A DNA stretch of 64,000 bases from Methanomicrobium sp. W14 (lineage in GTDB: Archaea; Halobacteriota; Methanomicrobia; Methanomicrobiales; Methanomicrobiaceae), in contig NZ_JAGGMM010000003.1 of assembly GCF_017875315.1 (NCBI RefSeq), forward strand, positions 186,001 through 250,000. Direction: 5' to 3'. The notes under the pieces are model-generated. The model saw nothing but the letters and a program-made list of their open reading frames with translations, ran no database searches and was not told the DNA's origin. How positions within the stretch are numbered: the first letter of the stretch is position 1; every line of letters starts with the position of its first letter. Made by a program: the position numbers and the translations under genes. Below, in pieces: positions 34,808-44,125 of this stretch.

Positions 34808-35740
34808 ATGATTGATATAAAAAATCTGGTAAAAGAGTACAACGGCGTAAGAGCTGTTGACAATCTCTGCCTTAATATTGACAAAGGCGAGATATACGGA
34901 CTTTTAGGCCCTAACGGTGCCGGAAAAAGCACCACAATACTGATGCTTACAGGACTCATCCAGCCCACATCGGGTGAGTGCCTGATAGACGGAACCGAAG
35001 TCTCAAAGAACCCGATTGAAGTGAAGAAAAAAATAGGATATATGCCCGAAGACGTTGGTTTTTACTCCAACCTGGATGCTTATGAAAACCTTCATTTTTT
35101 CGGAAGGCTTTATTCAATTCCCGAGAAAGAGCTTAAAGACAAAATTGAGGGGCTTTTAAAGCAGGTAGGACTAAACGGTGTGAAAAAGCCCGTAGGAGGT
35201 TATTCCAAGGGAATGCGACAGAGGCTTGGAATCGCAAAAGCCCAGCTCAATGACCCGTCAGTCATAATCCTTGACGAACCGACGGCAAACCTTGACCCGA
35301 AAGGAGTTGCGGACTACAGGAAAATAATACGAAATGTTGCAAAAGAGGAAAGGACGGTTCTCGTGTCATCGCATATCCTCTCCGAGATAAGCAAGGTCTC
35401 GACAAAAATAGGAATTCTCCAGAAGGGAAGACTTGTCAGGGAAGGAACATGGGAAGAACTTTCTTCAGGGCAGGAAAGCCTGAAACTCAGCGAAATCAGG
35501 ATAAATATCGAGACAACAACACCCATGCCTGAAATATCACACTCTGAAATCATATCTGCAGAGTATAAATACGACCACAGATTCGCTTCAATTGTCGCCA
35601 AATCAGATATCAGAAGCGATATTGCAGGAATACTCACCAAAAACAGTATCGTTTTGAAAAATCTCGCCCTTGATTCTACAACTCTTGAGGATGCAGTCCT
35701 CTCATACTACAATGAAAATTCAGGGGGAACACAGGCATGA
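34808..35740 (+). CDS. ABC-2 type transporter, ATP-binding protein
   Basis: 310 residues. Walker A GPNGAGKST near residue 38-46, signature YSKGMRQRLGIAKAQL, Walker B VIILDEPTANLDP and a switch histidine in VSSHIL. The start at 34808 (MIDIKNLVKEY) follows GGAGA by five bases; the ATG at 34793 is upstream of that site. The stop overlaps the permease gene by four bases (ATGA), so both are made together. The domain past residue 225 is the variable tail seen in ABC-2 exporters. The substrate is unknown, possibly an envelope component given the neighbours. Confidence 0.92.
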   Translation: MIDIKNLVKEYNGVRAVDNLCLNIDKGEIYGLLGPNGAGKSTTILMLTGLIQPTSGECLIDGTEVSKNPIEVKKKIGYMPEDVGFYSNLDAYENLHFFGRLYSIPEKELKDKIEGLLKQVGLNGVKKPVGGYSKGMRQRLGIAKAQLNDPSVIILDEPTANLDPKGVADYRKIIRNVAKEERTVLVSSHILSEISKVSTKIGILQKGRLVREGTWEELSSGQESLKLSEIRINIETTTPMPEISHSEIISAEYKYDHRFASIVAKSDIRSDIAGILTKNSIVLKNLALDSTTLEDAVLSYYNENSGGTQA

Positions 35741-36849
35741 AATCCGCGGGTCTTGTTGAGATCTCGAAAAAAGAGTTTCGGGATCACATAATGAGCAAAA
35801 AATTTCTGATAATCCTTGCAATTATTCTGACTGCAACGATAGTCGGCATGATAGGAGGAGCTTTCGACTACAACAAACAAATTCAGAACTACGCCGAACA
35901 CCAGGTTGAAGCTCAGGAAAACGGTCACTCATCATACTCATACATGTGGTCAAAACCCTCGGTCATGACTATATTCAGCCAGATTGGTACAATAATTGCA
36001 TCTTTGGGAGCAATTCTCGGGATTGCGATGGGCTTTGACCTTATTACACGTGAAAAGGAGAGCAAATCGTTAAAGATTCTTCTCTCTCACCCGATATACC
36101 GCGATGAAGTAATAAACGGAAAAGCAGTTGGAGGAGTCGCAGCCCTTATTCTCGCTCTTATCGTGACATTTGTGGTGTGTGTGGCCCTTCTTATGATATT
36201 CAGCATAATCCCCGGAGTCTCAGAGATAGAATACATAATGATATTCGGAATAGCGGCATTTCTGATGATTTTCTCGTATTTTGCAATATCACTGTTCATG
36301 TCCACGGTATCTGAAAACAGCGGAAGTGCACTGATATACACGCTGATAATATTCATATTCCTGACAGGTCTTCTGCCGGTCCTGGTCTCCGGCTCTGTTA
36401 TGGACCTCCTTGCAGGAGACGCACCACAACCACCGGAAAGCCTCTTCAAAACCTCTTCGACGGGTGCATTATCCTCGGTTACATACGCTGTATCATCAGA
36501 CGGGGATGACGAATACTATGAAAACCCTTATGAAACAGACGAATGGCAGAATTATGAAAATAAAATAAACGAATACTGGCAAAAACGACAGGCAATATCG
36601 GACTTCTTCAACCTGCTCTCGCCTACAAACAACTTTCAGTATATATCATCGTACATAGCATACCCTCAGATATACCGGAATATGTATGATATTAGCTTTA
36701 ACGTCGAGGACGATTCATCAATTCCCGAGACAGTTGATGTAGCAGATGTCATGGGAGACCTTGCCAAAAATTTCATAGCACTTATTGCCTTCCCGGCCGT
36801 ATTCTTCGGCCTTGCATATGTCAGATTCATGAGGATGGATATCAGGTAG
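35737..36849 (+). CDS. ABC-2 type transporter permease
   Basis: 370 residues with the ABC2_membrane layout: one N-terminal helix after an EISKKEFRDHIMSKKF element, an extracellular loop, then five more helices, with a second extracellular loop rich in acidic residues (DDEYYENPYE) before the last one. TREKESKSLKILLSHPIYRDEVINGK is the conserved cytosolic coupling segment of this family. It overlaps the ATPase gene by four bases and is seven bases from the NEW3-domain gene, so the three form an operon. Confidence 0.88.
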   Translation: MKSAGLVEISKKEFRDHIMSKKFLIILAIILTATIVGMIGGAFDYNKQIQNYAEHQVEAQENGHSSYSYMWSKPSVMTIFSQIGTIIASLGAILGIAMGFDLITREKESKSLKILLSHPIYRDEVINGKAVGGVAALILALIVTFVVCVALLMIFSIIPGVSEIEYIMIFGIAAFLMIFSYFAISLFMSTVSENSGSALIYTLIIFIFLTGLLPVLVSGSVMDLLAGDAPQPPESLFKTSSTGALSSVTYAVSSDGDDEYYENPYETDEWQNYENKINEYWQKRQAISDFFNLLSPTNNFQYISSYIAYPQIYRNMYDISFNVEDDSSIPETVDVADVMGDLAKNFIALIAFPAVFFGLAYVRFMRMDIR

Positions 36850-36856
36850 GATTCAA

Positions 36857-38350
36857 ATGAAAATCACACAATATTTTTCTATAAAATCCAAAAAGAACCT
36901 AAAAGGCATCGCATTCACGGCATTTTTAATTCTGTTTCTGGTAATTTCCGCAGTCCAGCCCGTATATGCAGATGACAGCAGTTCTAACAGCGGCTCAAGT
37001 AGCAGATTCACCATGGCATGCAAATATCCCGGGCAGATAATAGAGGCAGGAGAAGTGGTTAAATTTGATATAACCATCAAAAATGTTGCCGGAACCAACA
37101 CCCCTAAAAAACTTCGGGTAGACACTTTCAAAGGGGAAAATGACTGGGAGTTCAAGTTCATCAAGAATGATATGAAAATTGACAGGCTCTCACTTGAACC
37201 GGGAGAATCCGATACGGTACAGCTGGAGGTAAAGACCGCGGGAGATACTCCGGTTGACACATACCAGCTGAGAGTTTCACTGGACGATGCAAAACTCTGG
37301 CTTTATATTATTATAGACAAAACACACGCAGGAGAAAACGGTGTTCTAAAACTTAAGATAGTCAACGAGCAGGGCGACACCATAAAAGGTGCAAAAGTTT
37401 CGGCATTTTCTGACAGGAAATCCAATGCCTCTACAGTCGTCTACTCGACATCCGACGGAGAAGTCAGGACAGAGCTTGTACAGGGAACATACCGGCTCCT
37501 GGTTGAAAACGACGGATACCTGAGCCGCGAAAAGGATGACGTTGTTATCCAGAGCGGGTACACCGAGGACGTCGGCACTTTAATGCTCGAAAGAAAGAAT
37601 TTCGGTCTTGATATCGACACGAAAGCCCCCGTTGTAACTGCACAGATTGGAGACAAGCCTATATTTGAGATGAAGCTTTCAAACGTCGGAAAAAGCGACG
37701 ATACATTCACACTCTCATACGAGGACATGCCTGACGGCTGGTACGGCCGCTACAAAGAGGCTGCAGACTCCACGAGCGAGGTCTCTGAAGTCTTCATAAA
37801 GGCAGGAGAAGAAAAAACGGTATTCTTTGAGGTCATCCCCCCGTACTCCGTGACGAAAGGGGATTATACCTTCAAATCAGACGTCATATCTTCAGACAAT
37901 TCCTCATACAAGACAAACCTGAAGGCCACAATCAAGGGAAGCAGTGACCTGGAAGTATTCTCCGAAAAATACCTTTACGAGGTGACAAAAGGCGAAACAG
38001 TAGAAATTCCCGTTAAAATCCTCAACAAGGGCAACGGTGTAGCCCTGACAAACGTAAGAATAGAGGTCTCAACGCCTGAAGGATGGAAGGTTACGACATC
38101 ACCGGAGACTCTTCCAAGCATCGCACCAGGCAAAAAGGACACAGTACTCTTAAAGGTCGTCCCGCCGTCCAATATCGCCGCATCCGAATACAAAATAACC
38201 GTAAAAGTAGTGTCAGACCAGAACGAGGTCTCTGACAGCATAAGAATTGATGTGAAGGAAAACTCACTCATAGGAATTTTCGGCATACTGATGATAATTA
38301 TAGTCGGAGCAGGCGTTTATTATATGTACAGAAAATACGAAAGAAGATAA
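36857..38350 (+). CDS. NEW3/COG1470-type extracellular protein
   Basis: 497 residues. A signal segment (about 16-36, ending VYADD) is followed by Ig-like NEW3 domains (IKNVAGTNTPKKLRV, LSNVGKSDDTFTLSYE, ILNKGNGVALTNVRIE) with an inserted carboxypeptidase-regulatory-like beta domain around residues 150-240 (GAKVSAFSDRKSN, GTYRLLVENDGYL). A C-terminal helix (about 475-492) with tail YRKYERR anchors it. COG1470 proteins frequently sit beside ABC-2 transporters in methanogens and may be their extracellular partners. GTAGGA precedes the ATG by six bases. Confidence 0.85.
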   Translation: MKITQYFSIKSKKNLKGIAFTAFLILFLVISAVQPVYADDSSSNSGSSSRFTMACKYPGQIIEAGEVVKFDITIKNVAGTNTPKKLRVDTFKGENDWEFKFIKNDMKIDRLSLEPGESDTVQLEVKTAGDTPVDTYQLRVSLDDAKLWLYIIIDKTHAGENGVLKLKIVNEQGDTIKGAKVSAFSDRKSNASTVVYSTSDGEVRTELVQGTYRLLVENDGYLSREKDDVVIQSGYTEDVGTLMLERKNFGLDIDTKAPVVTAQIGDKPIFEMKLSNVGKSDDTFTLSYEDMPDGWYGRYKEAADSTSEVSEVFIKAGEEKTVFFEVIPPYSVTKGDYTFKSDVISSDNSSYKTNLKATIKGSSDLEVFSEKYLYEVTKGETVEIPVKILNKGNGVALTNVRIEVSTPEGWKVTTSPETLPSIAPGKKDTVLLKVVPPSNIAASEYKITVKVVSDQNEVSDSIRIDVKENSLIGIFGILMIIIVGAGVYYMYRKYERR

Positions 38351-38356
38351 AATGAT

Positions 38357-38392
38357 GATCTGATTTCCTAAAAGATCAGTTCTTTTTTTTAT
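38357..38392 (+). terminator. Terminator between the NEW3 gene and the kinase
   Basis: Stem CTGAT(TT) with (AAG)ATCAG at 38360-38379, followed by a long T-run on the plus strand. It ends the ABC/NEW3 transcript; the convergent kinase gene stops inside its T-tract at 38376. Confidence 0.6.
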
Positions 38393-40214
38393 TTTTTCCG
38401 GTTTTTTCTTTGTCTTTATCACCTTTCAGGCATATGTAAAGACTTCTTATATCCTCAAGAAGGCTTTCTATATCATCATACCTTAATAAGGGGTCTTTTT
38501 CGAGGCATTTCCGGATTATTTTGTCCGCGGGTTTCAGTGAATCGTCCGAAAGAACTGATGATACAGGCTTTATTTCTTCTTTCTCATCCTCAGAGAAGAA
38601 TTTCCCGATTATGTCTCCGGTATGGACTTTTCTTCCTGTCAGTATTTCATAAAACAAAAGGCCTGCCTGGTAGATGTCCGTTTTTTTGCCGGGTCTTCCG
38701 TATTTCATGGGGAATATCTGCTCAGGTGCGGCATAAAAAAACGAAAATCCCATACCCGAGCACTCAAAATTGTCAGATGCACTCCTGCAAAGCCCCCAGT
38801 CAGTGAGTTTCGGGGTGCTGTCTGAATCTATGAGGACATTTGCAGGCTTTATATCATGGTGGACTATTTCCTTTTTGTGGGCATAGGACAGCCCCTCAAG
38901 AATCCCGCACATTATCTCAAACGCATAAAGAACCGGAATATGCGCCAGAAGGTCTGAAATATTCTTTTCGATGTACTCCATTTCTATGTAAGGGACGGGA
39001 AGAATATTTGCAGAGTAGACCTCTACGATATTTTTGTGCCTAAGCTTCTCCCACACTCCTATCTCGCGTATAAATGACCTGCCGGTAAGCTCATCCCTGC
39101 TTATGGGTACCTTTACCGCAACGTCACGCCCGTCCTCTTTTCTTTTTGCATGAAAAACTATTGCAATTCCGCCGGCACCGGCAATCGAGACGTCACTGTA
39201 ATTTTTGTAAAGTTCCTTCGGAAACAGCGGCTGCCTTTCTTCAGGTGTATTTTCACCGGAATCGAAAACAAGAGTATTGTCTCCTTTTTCAAAATTTGCC
39301 GCATTTGTAGATTTGCCGGATGAAAAAACCGGCACAAACCGCGGTACTAAGACAAGAAGGGCCGAGAGAACCAGAAGAAGCGGTATATATACCAGGTTCA
39401 TGCCATAGAGTGCGGGATTTTCGGATGACAGGCACAGGGCATAAAAGATTCCTGCTCCTGCAAGGGACAAAAAATGGGCATGCGGGGAATACCCGGTTTT
39501 TCCGGACGCTATCGTAAGACCAAAAAACAGTATTGATGAGGCCGCTGCATATATCAGGGTAAAGATAAGCCCTGCGCATATGAAAAGGCCCTGTTCTGAT
39601 AATTCAAAAATGCTGTATGAGCTTTCGATAAGCCCTGATGATATAAGGCACATCAGTGAGGCTATGAGAATATTCCCGCCTGCTATCAGGATTTTTTTTG
39701 CCGGGTCCCCAAAAAACCAGCCTTTTTCATGCCTGTTGGGAATTATGGAGAGCACGGCCGACATTACGAAGGAGATTATAAGGGCGAAATAAAAAAATCC
39801 GGAATTCTCCGAGTACCATATTTCAGCCCAGCTGCTGTTAAGAAGTGACTCGTCTCCACGTACGCTGACATCAACTAAAGGGACTGTATATAAATCCAGA
39901 CCTCCATCATATTTATGACCTGATTCGTTGAAAGAATCATTGAATTTTTGTGAATTCAGGATATGTACGACAACTTTGGCCGGACTGTTCTCCAAAAAGA
40001 TTCCTTCCCCGGAGCCTGATATATTTAAAGAGTTATTTGAAAAAATGAAGCTTTCCGGATTGTCTTCGGTGTAATCTCCTGATGTCACAGTGACATATGA
40101 AGGCGAAGATTTCAGGCTGGAATTCCCGGAAAAAGACAGAACAAAAACGGCAGCCGCTACTACCATAACAATGGCGAGGGCAACTGCAATTTCGGCATAT
40201 GCATTTTTCTTCAA
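38376..40214 (-). CDS. Membrane Ser/Thr protein kinase (Hanks type)
   Basis: 612 residues. The first about 330 residues hold an N-terminal anchor helix, an extracytoplasmic domain of about 110 residues and six to seven further helices. The C-terminal 260 residues are a eukaryotic-like kinase: glycine loop IAGAGGIAIVFHAK, lysine in VAVKVP, HHDIKPANVL for the catalytic loop (HRD becomes HHD), DWG in place of DFG and YAAPEQI for APE. Catalytic Lys, Asp and Asn are kept. Its start overlaps the upstream wHTH-FHA gene by four bases. The likely role is phospho-signalling from membrane or outside signals to that partner. Confidence 0.9.
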   Translation of the reverse strand: MKKNAYAEIAVALAIVMVVAAAVFVLSFSGNSSLKSSPSYVTVTSGDYTEDNPESFIFSNNSLNISGSGEGIFLENSPAKVVVHILNSQKFNDSFNESGHKYDGGLDLYTVPLVDVSVRGDESLLNSSWAEIWYSENSGFFYFALIISFVMSAVLSIIPNRHEKGWFFGDPAKKILIAGGNILIASLMCLISSGLIESSYSIFELSEQGLFICAGLIFTLIYAAASSILFFGLTIASGKTGYSPHAHFLSLAGAGIFYALCLSSENPALYGMNLVYIPLLLVLSALLVLVPRFVPVFSSGKSTNAANFEKGDNTLVFDSGENTPEERQPLFPKELYKNYSDVSIAGAGGIAIVFHAKRKEDGRDVAVKVPISRDELTGRSFIREIGVWEKLRHKNIVEVYSANILPVPYIEMEYIEKNISDLLAHIPVLYAFEIMCGILEGLSYAHKKEIVHHDIKPANVLIDSDSTPKLTDWGLCRSASDNFECSGMGFSFFYAAPEQIFPMKYGRPGKKTDIYQAGLLFYEILTGRKVHTGDIIGKFFSEDEKEEIKPVSSVLSDDSLKPADKIIRKCLEKDPLLRYDDIESLLEDIRSLYICLKGDKDKEKTGKNKKKN

Positions 40215-41047
40215 CTAATTGCCCCTTGGTTATCTGCATTTCCGACATCGCTGCACACACCGTGAAAAACAAGCCTTGCCCGGTACCTTCCCCTTCCGAG
40301 GTCTATTATATCCCCGTCTGAAAGCATTACCTCATCACCTGATGAAACCGCCCTGTGGTTTACAAAAGATCCGTTTGTACTTTTGAGGTCTGAAAAGTAC
40401 CAGCAATCCCCGCGGTGCACAAAACATGCGTGAAAACCACCAATTCTTGTAACAGACCTGTAATACCCTGAAAGAGCCACAATACCGGATATTCTGCTGT
40501 AATCGTAATCACCGGTAGCTCTTCCTATCTTCACCAGGTCTGACAAAAGAAAAATCGATTTGCCGTCGTCATCACCGCCGAGAACGGCAAGATACGGAAA
40601 TTTTTCATAGCAGCTGTTCAGTTTTTTGCTGCACATTAAAAGGCATTTTTCGGATTTTTCACTTATTATCTTAAGATTTAGATTTGAAAACAGGTTCAGG
40701 CTCCTTATAAGAGACTCCATCCCACCGGGAATAAGTGAATATTTCCACACCGGAAGTGAGCCTTTTGAGGTTTCAAAACCGACTCCTGCCTCTTTTTTGA
40801 TTATTCCTGTTTTCATAAGTCTTTCTATGTGCTTTTTGGCATTGTCGTAGCTGCAGTTTATATGAGAGGCAATCTCCTTTACCGAACTGGGATGCTTTTC
40901 AATTAAAAGAATTATCTCAAGTCTCACGGGATTTGATATCGCCTGAAGATATGACAGGAGTTCTTCAAAAAAACCCGGCTCAGAACCGTCTTCAAGCGTA
41001 GGGTCATCAGAAATGCCGCTGTTGGCAAGGGTGCCCGGAGATTTCAT
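40211..41047 (-). CDS. Winged-helix / FHA-domain regulator
   Basis: 278 residues. Residues about 25-115 are an ArsR-like winged helix (ISNPVRLEIILLIEK, CSYDNAKKHIERLMKTG). Residues about 175-265 are a forkhead-associated domain: VKIGRAT, a conserved GGFHACFV, DLKSTNGSFVN and the LSDGDIIDLG strand. FHA domains bind phosphothreonine. Coupling to the downstream kinase by an ATGA overlap implies that a phosphothreonine made by that kinase directs this DNA-binding protein. The first 25 residues are unstructured with a possible phospho-acceptor (PTLEDGSEP). The start has no strong Shine-Dalgarno site. Confidence 0.88.
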   Translation of the reverse strand: MKSPGTLANSGISDDPTLEDGSEPGFFEELLSYLQAISNPVRLEIILLIEKHPSSVKEIASHINCSYDNAKKHIERLMKTGIIKKEAGVGFETSKGSLPVWKYSLIPGGMESLIRSLNLFSNLNLKIISEKSEKCLLMCSKKLNSCYEKFPYLAVLGGDDDGKSIFLLSDLVKIGRATGDYDYSRISGIVALSGYYRSVTRIGGFHACFVHRGDCWYFSDLKSTNGSFVNHRAVSSGDEVMLSDGDIIDLGRGRYRARLVFHGVCSDVGNADNQGAIS

Positions 41048-41182
41048 CTGCTTTAATATATTCTTATTCAGGATATATCAATGGTTTTGAAGAGAAGACA
41101 AAAAACAAAAATGTCTCATTTAAGGTGATACCTAGTCATAGTAAGATCAGATTAATCTGTTATGCCAGGTTTCAGGAATAAT

Positions 41183-42148
41183 TCATGTAATTTCCGACCA
41201 GTGTTTGTCCTGATATACTGCAATAGTCGTTCCGTCATTTTGGTAATATGGTCCCCCCGGATGTTTTGAACTCCAGTCCAGATTTAACCAGTATCTGGTC
41301 TGTCCATTTTTCTCTGAGGTTCTGTATGCAATTTTTTTGCAGTTATATCTTTTGCAGATATAATTTCCTATTTTCTGAAGGCCCTTCTTGTTTTTTGCAA
41401 TATAAACTTCCGCATAGGCATGTCCGGCCTTATTTTTGTTACTGGCCAGAATAACCCGTGGAGTACCGCCGATTGCAAGCAGAGACGATGCCATAACGAT
41501 AGCAAAATCGTCACAGTCTCCCTTCAAACTGAGATTTATTGTTCTGCTTGCTGGAGAATAATATTCATCACCTTTTGGATCGTTTACGTATGTCCACTGT
41601 CCGTCAATTTTTTCCCACATATCGCAAATCTGCTCAATATTATAATTTCCCCCGTGCTCTTTATCGATCAGCGACAGAGCATAATCTCTGGTAGTAGGAT
41701 TTGTATAATCCATTGCGTCAACTACATCTGAGGTCTTGGTTTTCCAGACTGACTCGGACAATTTGTCTCCGGTCTCAGCCACCGATGACAGAACAGGACT
41801 GACATCTACGTTACTGACAGCACTGCCTGCATAATTCAGAGTATTCATTATTTCCGGCCCCGCTAATACTAAAATGAAGATAATAACCAAAACTATAGCA
41901 ATTTTTGTTAAACACCCACTTGATCGCGGAGGCTCATACTGTTCAGGTACGTCATCTTCATCCTCATAATCTTCATTGATTTCAACGGGATCACCTAGGA
42001 CTGAGTCATTTAATTCATAACACTGATCATCAAGCCAGATATATTCCTGCCCTTCTATCACGCAGTGTACAATGTCTTCAAGATCAAACCATTCCCCATC
42101 TATGCAGATTGTCTCATGCGGCACTACAAATGGTTCTTTATTAAACAT
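41183..42148 (-). CDS. Membrane transglutaminase-like (cysteine protease fold) protein
   Basis: 321 residues. An acidic cytosolic N-terminus of about 80 residues (LEDIVHCVIEGQEYIWLDDQ, DYEDEDDVPEQ) precedes one membrane helix (about 81-100). A transglutaminase-like domain follows with the catalytic Cys in KGDCDDFA, His in AGHAYAEV and Asp in YWLNLDW. Such archaeal proteins probably act as proteases or protein crosslinkers outside the cell; the exact substrate is unknown. The ATG has no ribosome-binding site, and a TTTATATAA-type element lies upstream, fitting a leaderless transcript. Confidence 0.82.
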   Translation of the reverse strand: MFNKEPFVVPHETICIDGEWFDLEDIVHCVIEGQEYIWLDDQCYELNDSVLGDPVEINEDYEDEDDVPEQYEPPRSSGCLTKIAIVLVIIFILVLAGPEIMNTLNYAGSAVSNVDVSPVLSSVAETGDKLSESVWKTKTSDVVDAMDYTNPTTRDYALSLIDKEHGGNYNIEQICDMWEKIDGQWTYVNDPKGDEYYSPASRTINLSLKGDCDDFAIVMASSLLAIGGTPRVILASNKNKAGHAYAEVYIAKNKKGLQKIGNYICKRYNCKKIAYRTSEKNGQTRYWLNLDWSSKHPGGPYYQNDGTTIAVYQDKHWSEIT

Positions 42149-42447
42149 ATTACAATGAATGTGAATAGTGTCACATCCGTATTAACTATTTAGTTTTATA
42201 TAAATACACATCTTTATATAATCAACATGATGCAGAACAGTCAATTGGTAGTTAAATTAATTATCTAATCCTCAACAATTCATAGGAAAATCTCATTTGA
42301 GACAGTAAAATAAAAAATAAAATTAGTCCACTAAAATCTCTGCCGATAAGAATAAAATTTTGTAAACCCTTACCGGTCTGATGCAATTTTGTATCAAAAA
42401 AATCTGTTAAAAGAAATCTGTGAAATTCGATTTGATCAAGAATCTAG

Positions 42448-42520
42448 TGGGCCCGGTGCGGCTCGAACGCACGACCTCCCGGTTATCAGCCGGGTGCACC
42501 ACCGACTATGCTACGGGCCC
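42448..42520 (-). tRNA. tRNA-Ile (anticodon GAT)
   Basis: On the minus strand the 73 bases fold to a cloverleaf: acceptor GGGCCCG with CGGGCCC, D arm GCAT...GTGC, anticodon arm CCCGG-CTGATAA-CCGGG with GAT, variable loop AGGTC, T arm GTGCG-TTCGAGC-CGCAC and discriminator A. CCA is not encoded (CTAG follows) and there is no intron. A TTTATTTA element about 15-20 bases upstream on the minus strand is a probable TATA box. Confidence 0.95.
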
Positions 42521-42853
42521 TCCCTTGTGTTGCCTAAATAAATTGACTTTGGAGGTTATTATATGTTGTGAATTTGTTCAGGGAGATTTCCCGGATTTAT
42601 TTTCAAACCGCACGGCTTTATTATAATATAATTAAGAGATTAAAGGTTAAAAGCAGCGGCTGAAAGGATTACCCCGCTACAGTTACAGGCATAACAGAAC
42701 ACGTGGATTTTTCATTTTTCATAAAACCACAAGAGATTAAGAGAAAATTTTCAGGGAATTGCCTATCCTATGCCTGCAATAAGAGATCAAAATGAGATTA
42801 AACCCATGGTAAAACCACCGGATTTTGTTGTATAAAAAAGCGCAGGACAACGG
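42521..42853. other. Intergenic region between tRNA-Ile and sbcD
   Basis: 333 AT-rich bases. It contains the tRNA promoter on the minus strand near 42532-42543 and TTATTATAATATAATT near 42617, a candidate promoter for sbcD. No integrated element, attachment-like duplication of the tRNA end or small gene was seen. Confidence 0.45.
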
Positions 42854-44119
42854 ATGAAGATAATACATACGTCCGACTGGCACCTCGGAAAAAGGCTGTA
42901 CGGAAAAAACAGGTACCTGGAATCGGAAAAATTTCTGGACTGGCTTCTCGGCATAATAGAAAGCGAATCGGCCGACGCCCTGATAGTCGCGGGCGACATA
43001 TTCGACACAATAACACCCTCAAACAAATCGCTTGAGCAGTACTACAATTTTTTGTACAGGGTGTCAGTGTTGTCGTGCTGCGAAAATGTCATAATCACGG
43101 CAGGAAACCATGATTCTCCCTCCCTTTTAACGGCGCCGAAAGAACTTCTCCGGGTTTTAAATGTCCATGTCATCGGAAACGTTTCGGAAAATCCCGAGGA
43201 CGAAGTCATCATAATAAACAAAAACGGCAGAGAAACAGGGGCTGTGGTCTGCGCAGTACCCTACATCAGGGAAAAGGACATAAGAACAGCAGGTGACAAC
43301 GAAACGCCAGGTGACAAATCCAAAAAAATGCTTGAAGGGATAAAGATGCACTATTCCGCCGTCGTCCGCACAGCAGAAAAAAAAAGGAGTCCGGGCGGAG
43401 AAAAAATGCCCCTTATTGTCACCGGACACCTTTTTGCAGCCGGGGGGACGACGGTAAAAGGAGACGGAGTCAGGGAGATATATGTCGGAAACCTTGAAAA
43501 TGTCGGAAGTGACATTTTTCCCGACGGCATAGACTACCTTGCCCTGGGACACCTCCATGTCCCCCAGAAAGCTTTCGGGTGCAACAACATGCGCTACTGC
43601 GGATCACCTCTTCCGGTCGGCTTTTCTGAAGCAAAACAGAAAAAGACCGTTGTATCCGTGGAATTCTCTGGCGGCATAACGGACATCAGGGATATCCAGG
43701 TTCCTGTTTTCAGGCGACTTGAGTCCATTAAAGGTGATACGGACCACATCAGGGACAAAATCTTTGAACTTAAACTCTCTGGAGAGCCAGTGTGGGCCGA
43801 GGTAATATACACAGGGAACACGGTGAACGGAGACCTCAGGGGAATTATCCTTGACATGGCAAAAAATTCCCGCATTGAGATACTAAGAATCAAAAACGAG
43901 AGTCTTTCTGCCGGAATCCTTTTGAGGGAGGCTGAAGGCGAGACTCTTGACAGCCTCACGGAATCCGAAGTTTTTGAAAGATGCCTTGAATCATCCGGCG
44001 TTTCCGGTTCGCAGAAAGGTGAACTCAGGCAGACATTTAACGAAGCATTAAGGCTGGTTCTGGAAGACGACGGAGAAGAATGGGAATATGACCAGGAAAG
44101 CCTGAAATCCCGGAGCTGA
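42854..44119 (+). CDS. sbcD: Exonuclease subunit SbcD (Mre11-like)
   Basis: 421-residue metallophosphoesterase nuclease. Its motifs are IHTSDWHLGKRLYG, IVAGDIFDT, TAGNHDSP, VTGHLFAAGG and ALGHLHVPQ, the five phosphoesterase blocks of Mre11/SbcD. It trims DNA ends at double-strand breaks together with SbcC. The KRLYGKNRYLES signature and the C-terminal cap are of the bacterial SbcD type rather than archaeal Mre11, which is usually paired with HerA and NurA (absent here). sbcC follows after six bases. Confidence 0.93.
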   Translation: MKIIHTSDWHLGKRLYGKNRYLESEKFLDWLLGIIESESADALIVAGDIFDTITPSNKSLEQYYNFLYRVSVLSCCENVIITAGNHDSPSLLTAPKELLRVLNVHVIGNVSENPEDEVIIINKNGRETGAVVCAVPYIREKDIRTAGDNETPGDKSKKMLEGIKMHYSAVVRTAEKKRSPGGEKMPLIVTGHLFAAGGTTVKGDGVREIYVGNLENVGSDIFPDGIDYLALGHLHVPQKAFGCNNMRYCGSPLPVGFSEAKQKKTVVSVEFSGGITDIRDIQVPVFRRLESIKGDTDHIRDKIFELKLSGEPVWAEVIYTGNTVNGDLRGIILDMAKNSRIEILRIKNESLSAGILLREAEGETLDSLTESEVFERCLESSGVSGSQKGELRQTFNEALRLVLEDDGEEWEYDQESLKSRS

Positions 44120-44125
44120 TAAGTT

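Noticed and set aside
38351-38376. C/D-box RNA suggested by TGATGA and CTGA near 38353
   Set aside because: The bases form the stem of the terminator between two convergent genes, and no guide-like spacing with a second box set is present.
42448-42853. Integrated element at tRNA-Ile
   Set aside because: No integrase, no repeated tRNA 3' end and no foreign-looking genes follow; sbcD-sbcC look chromosomal.
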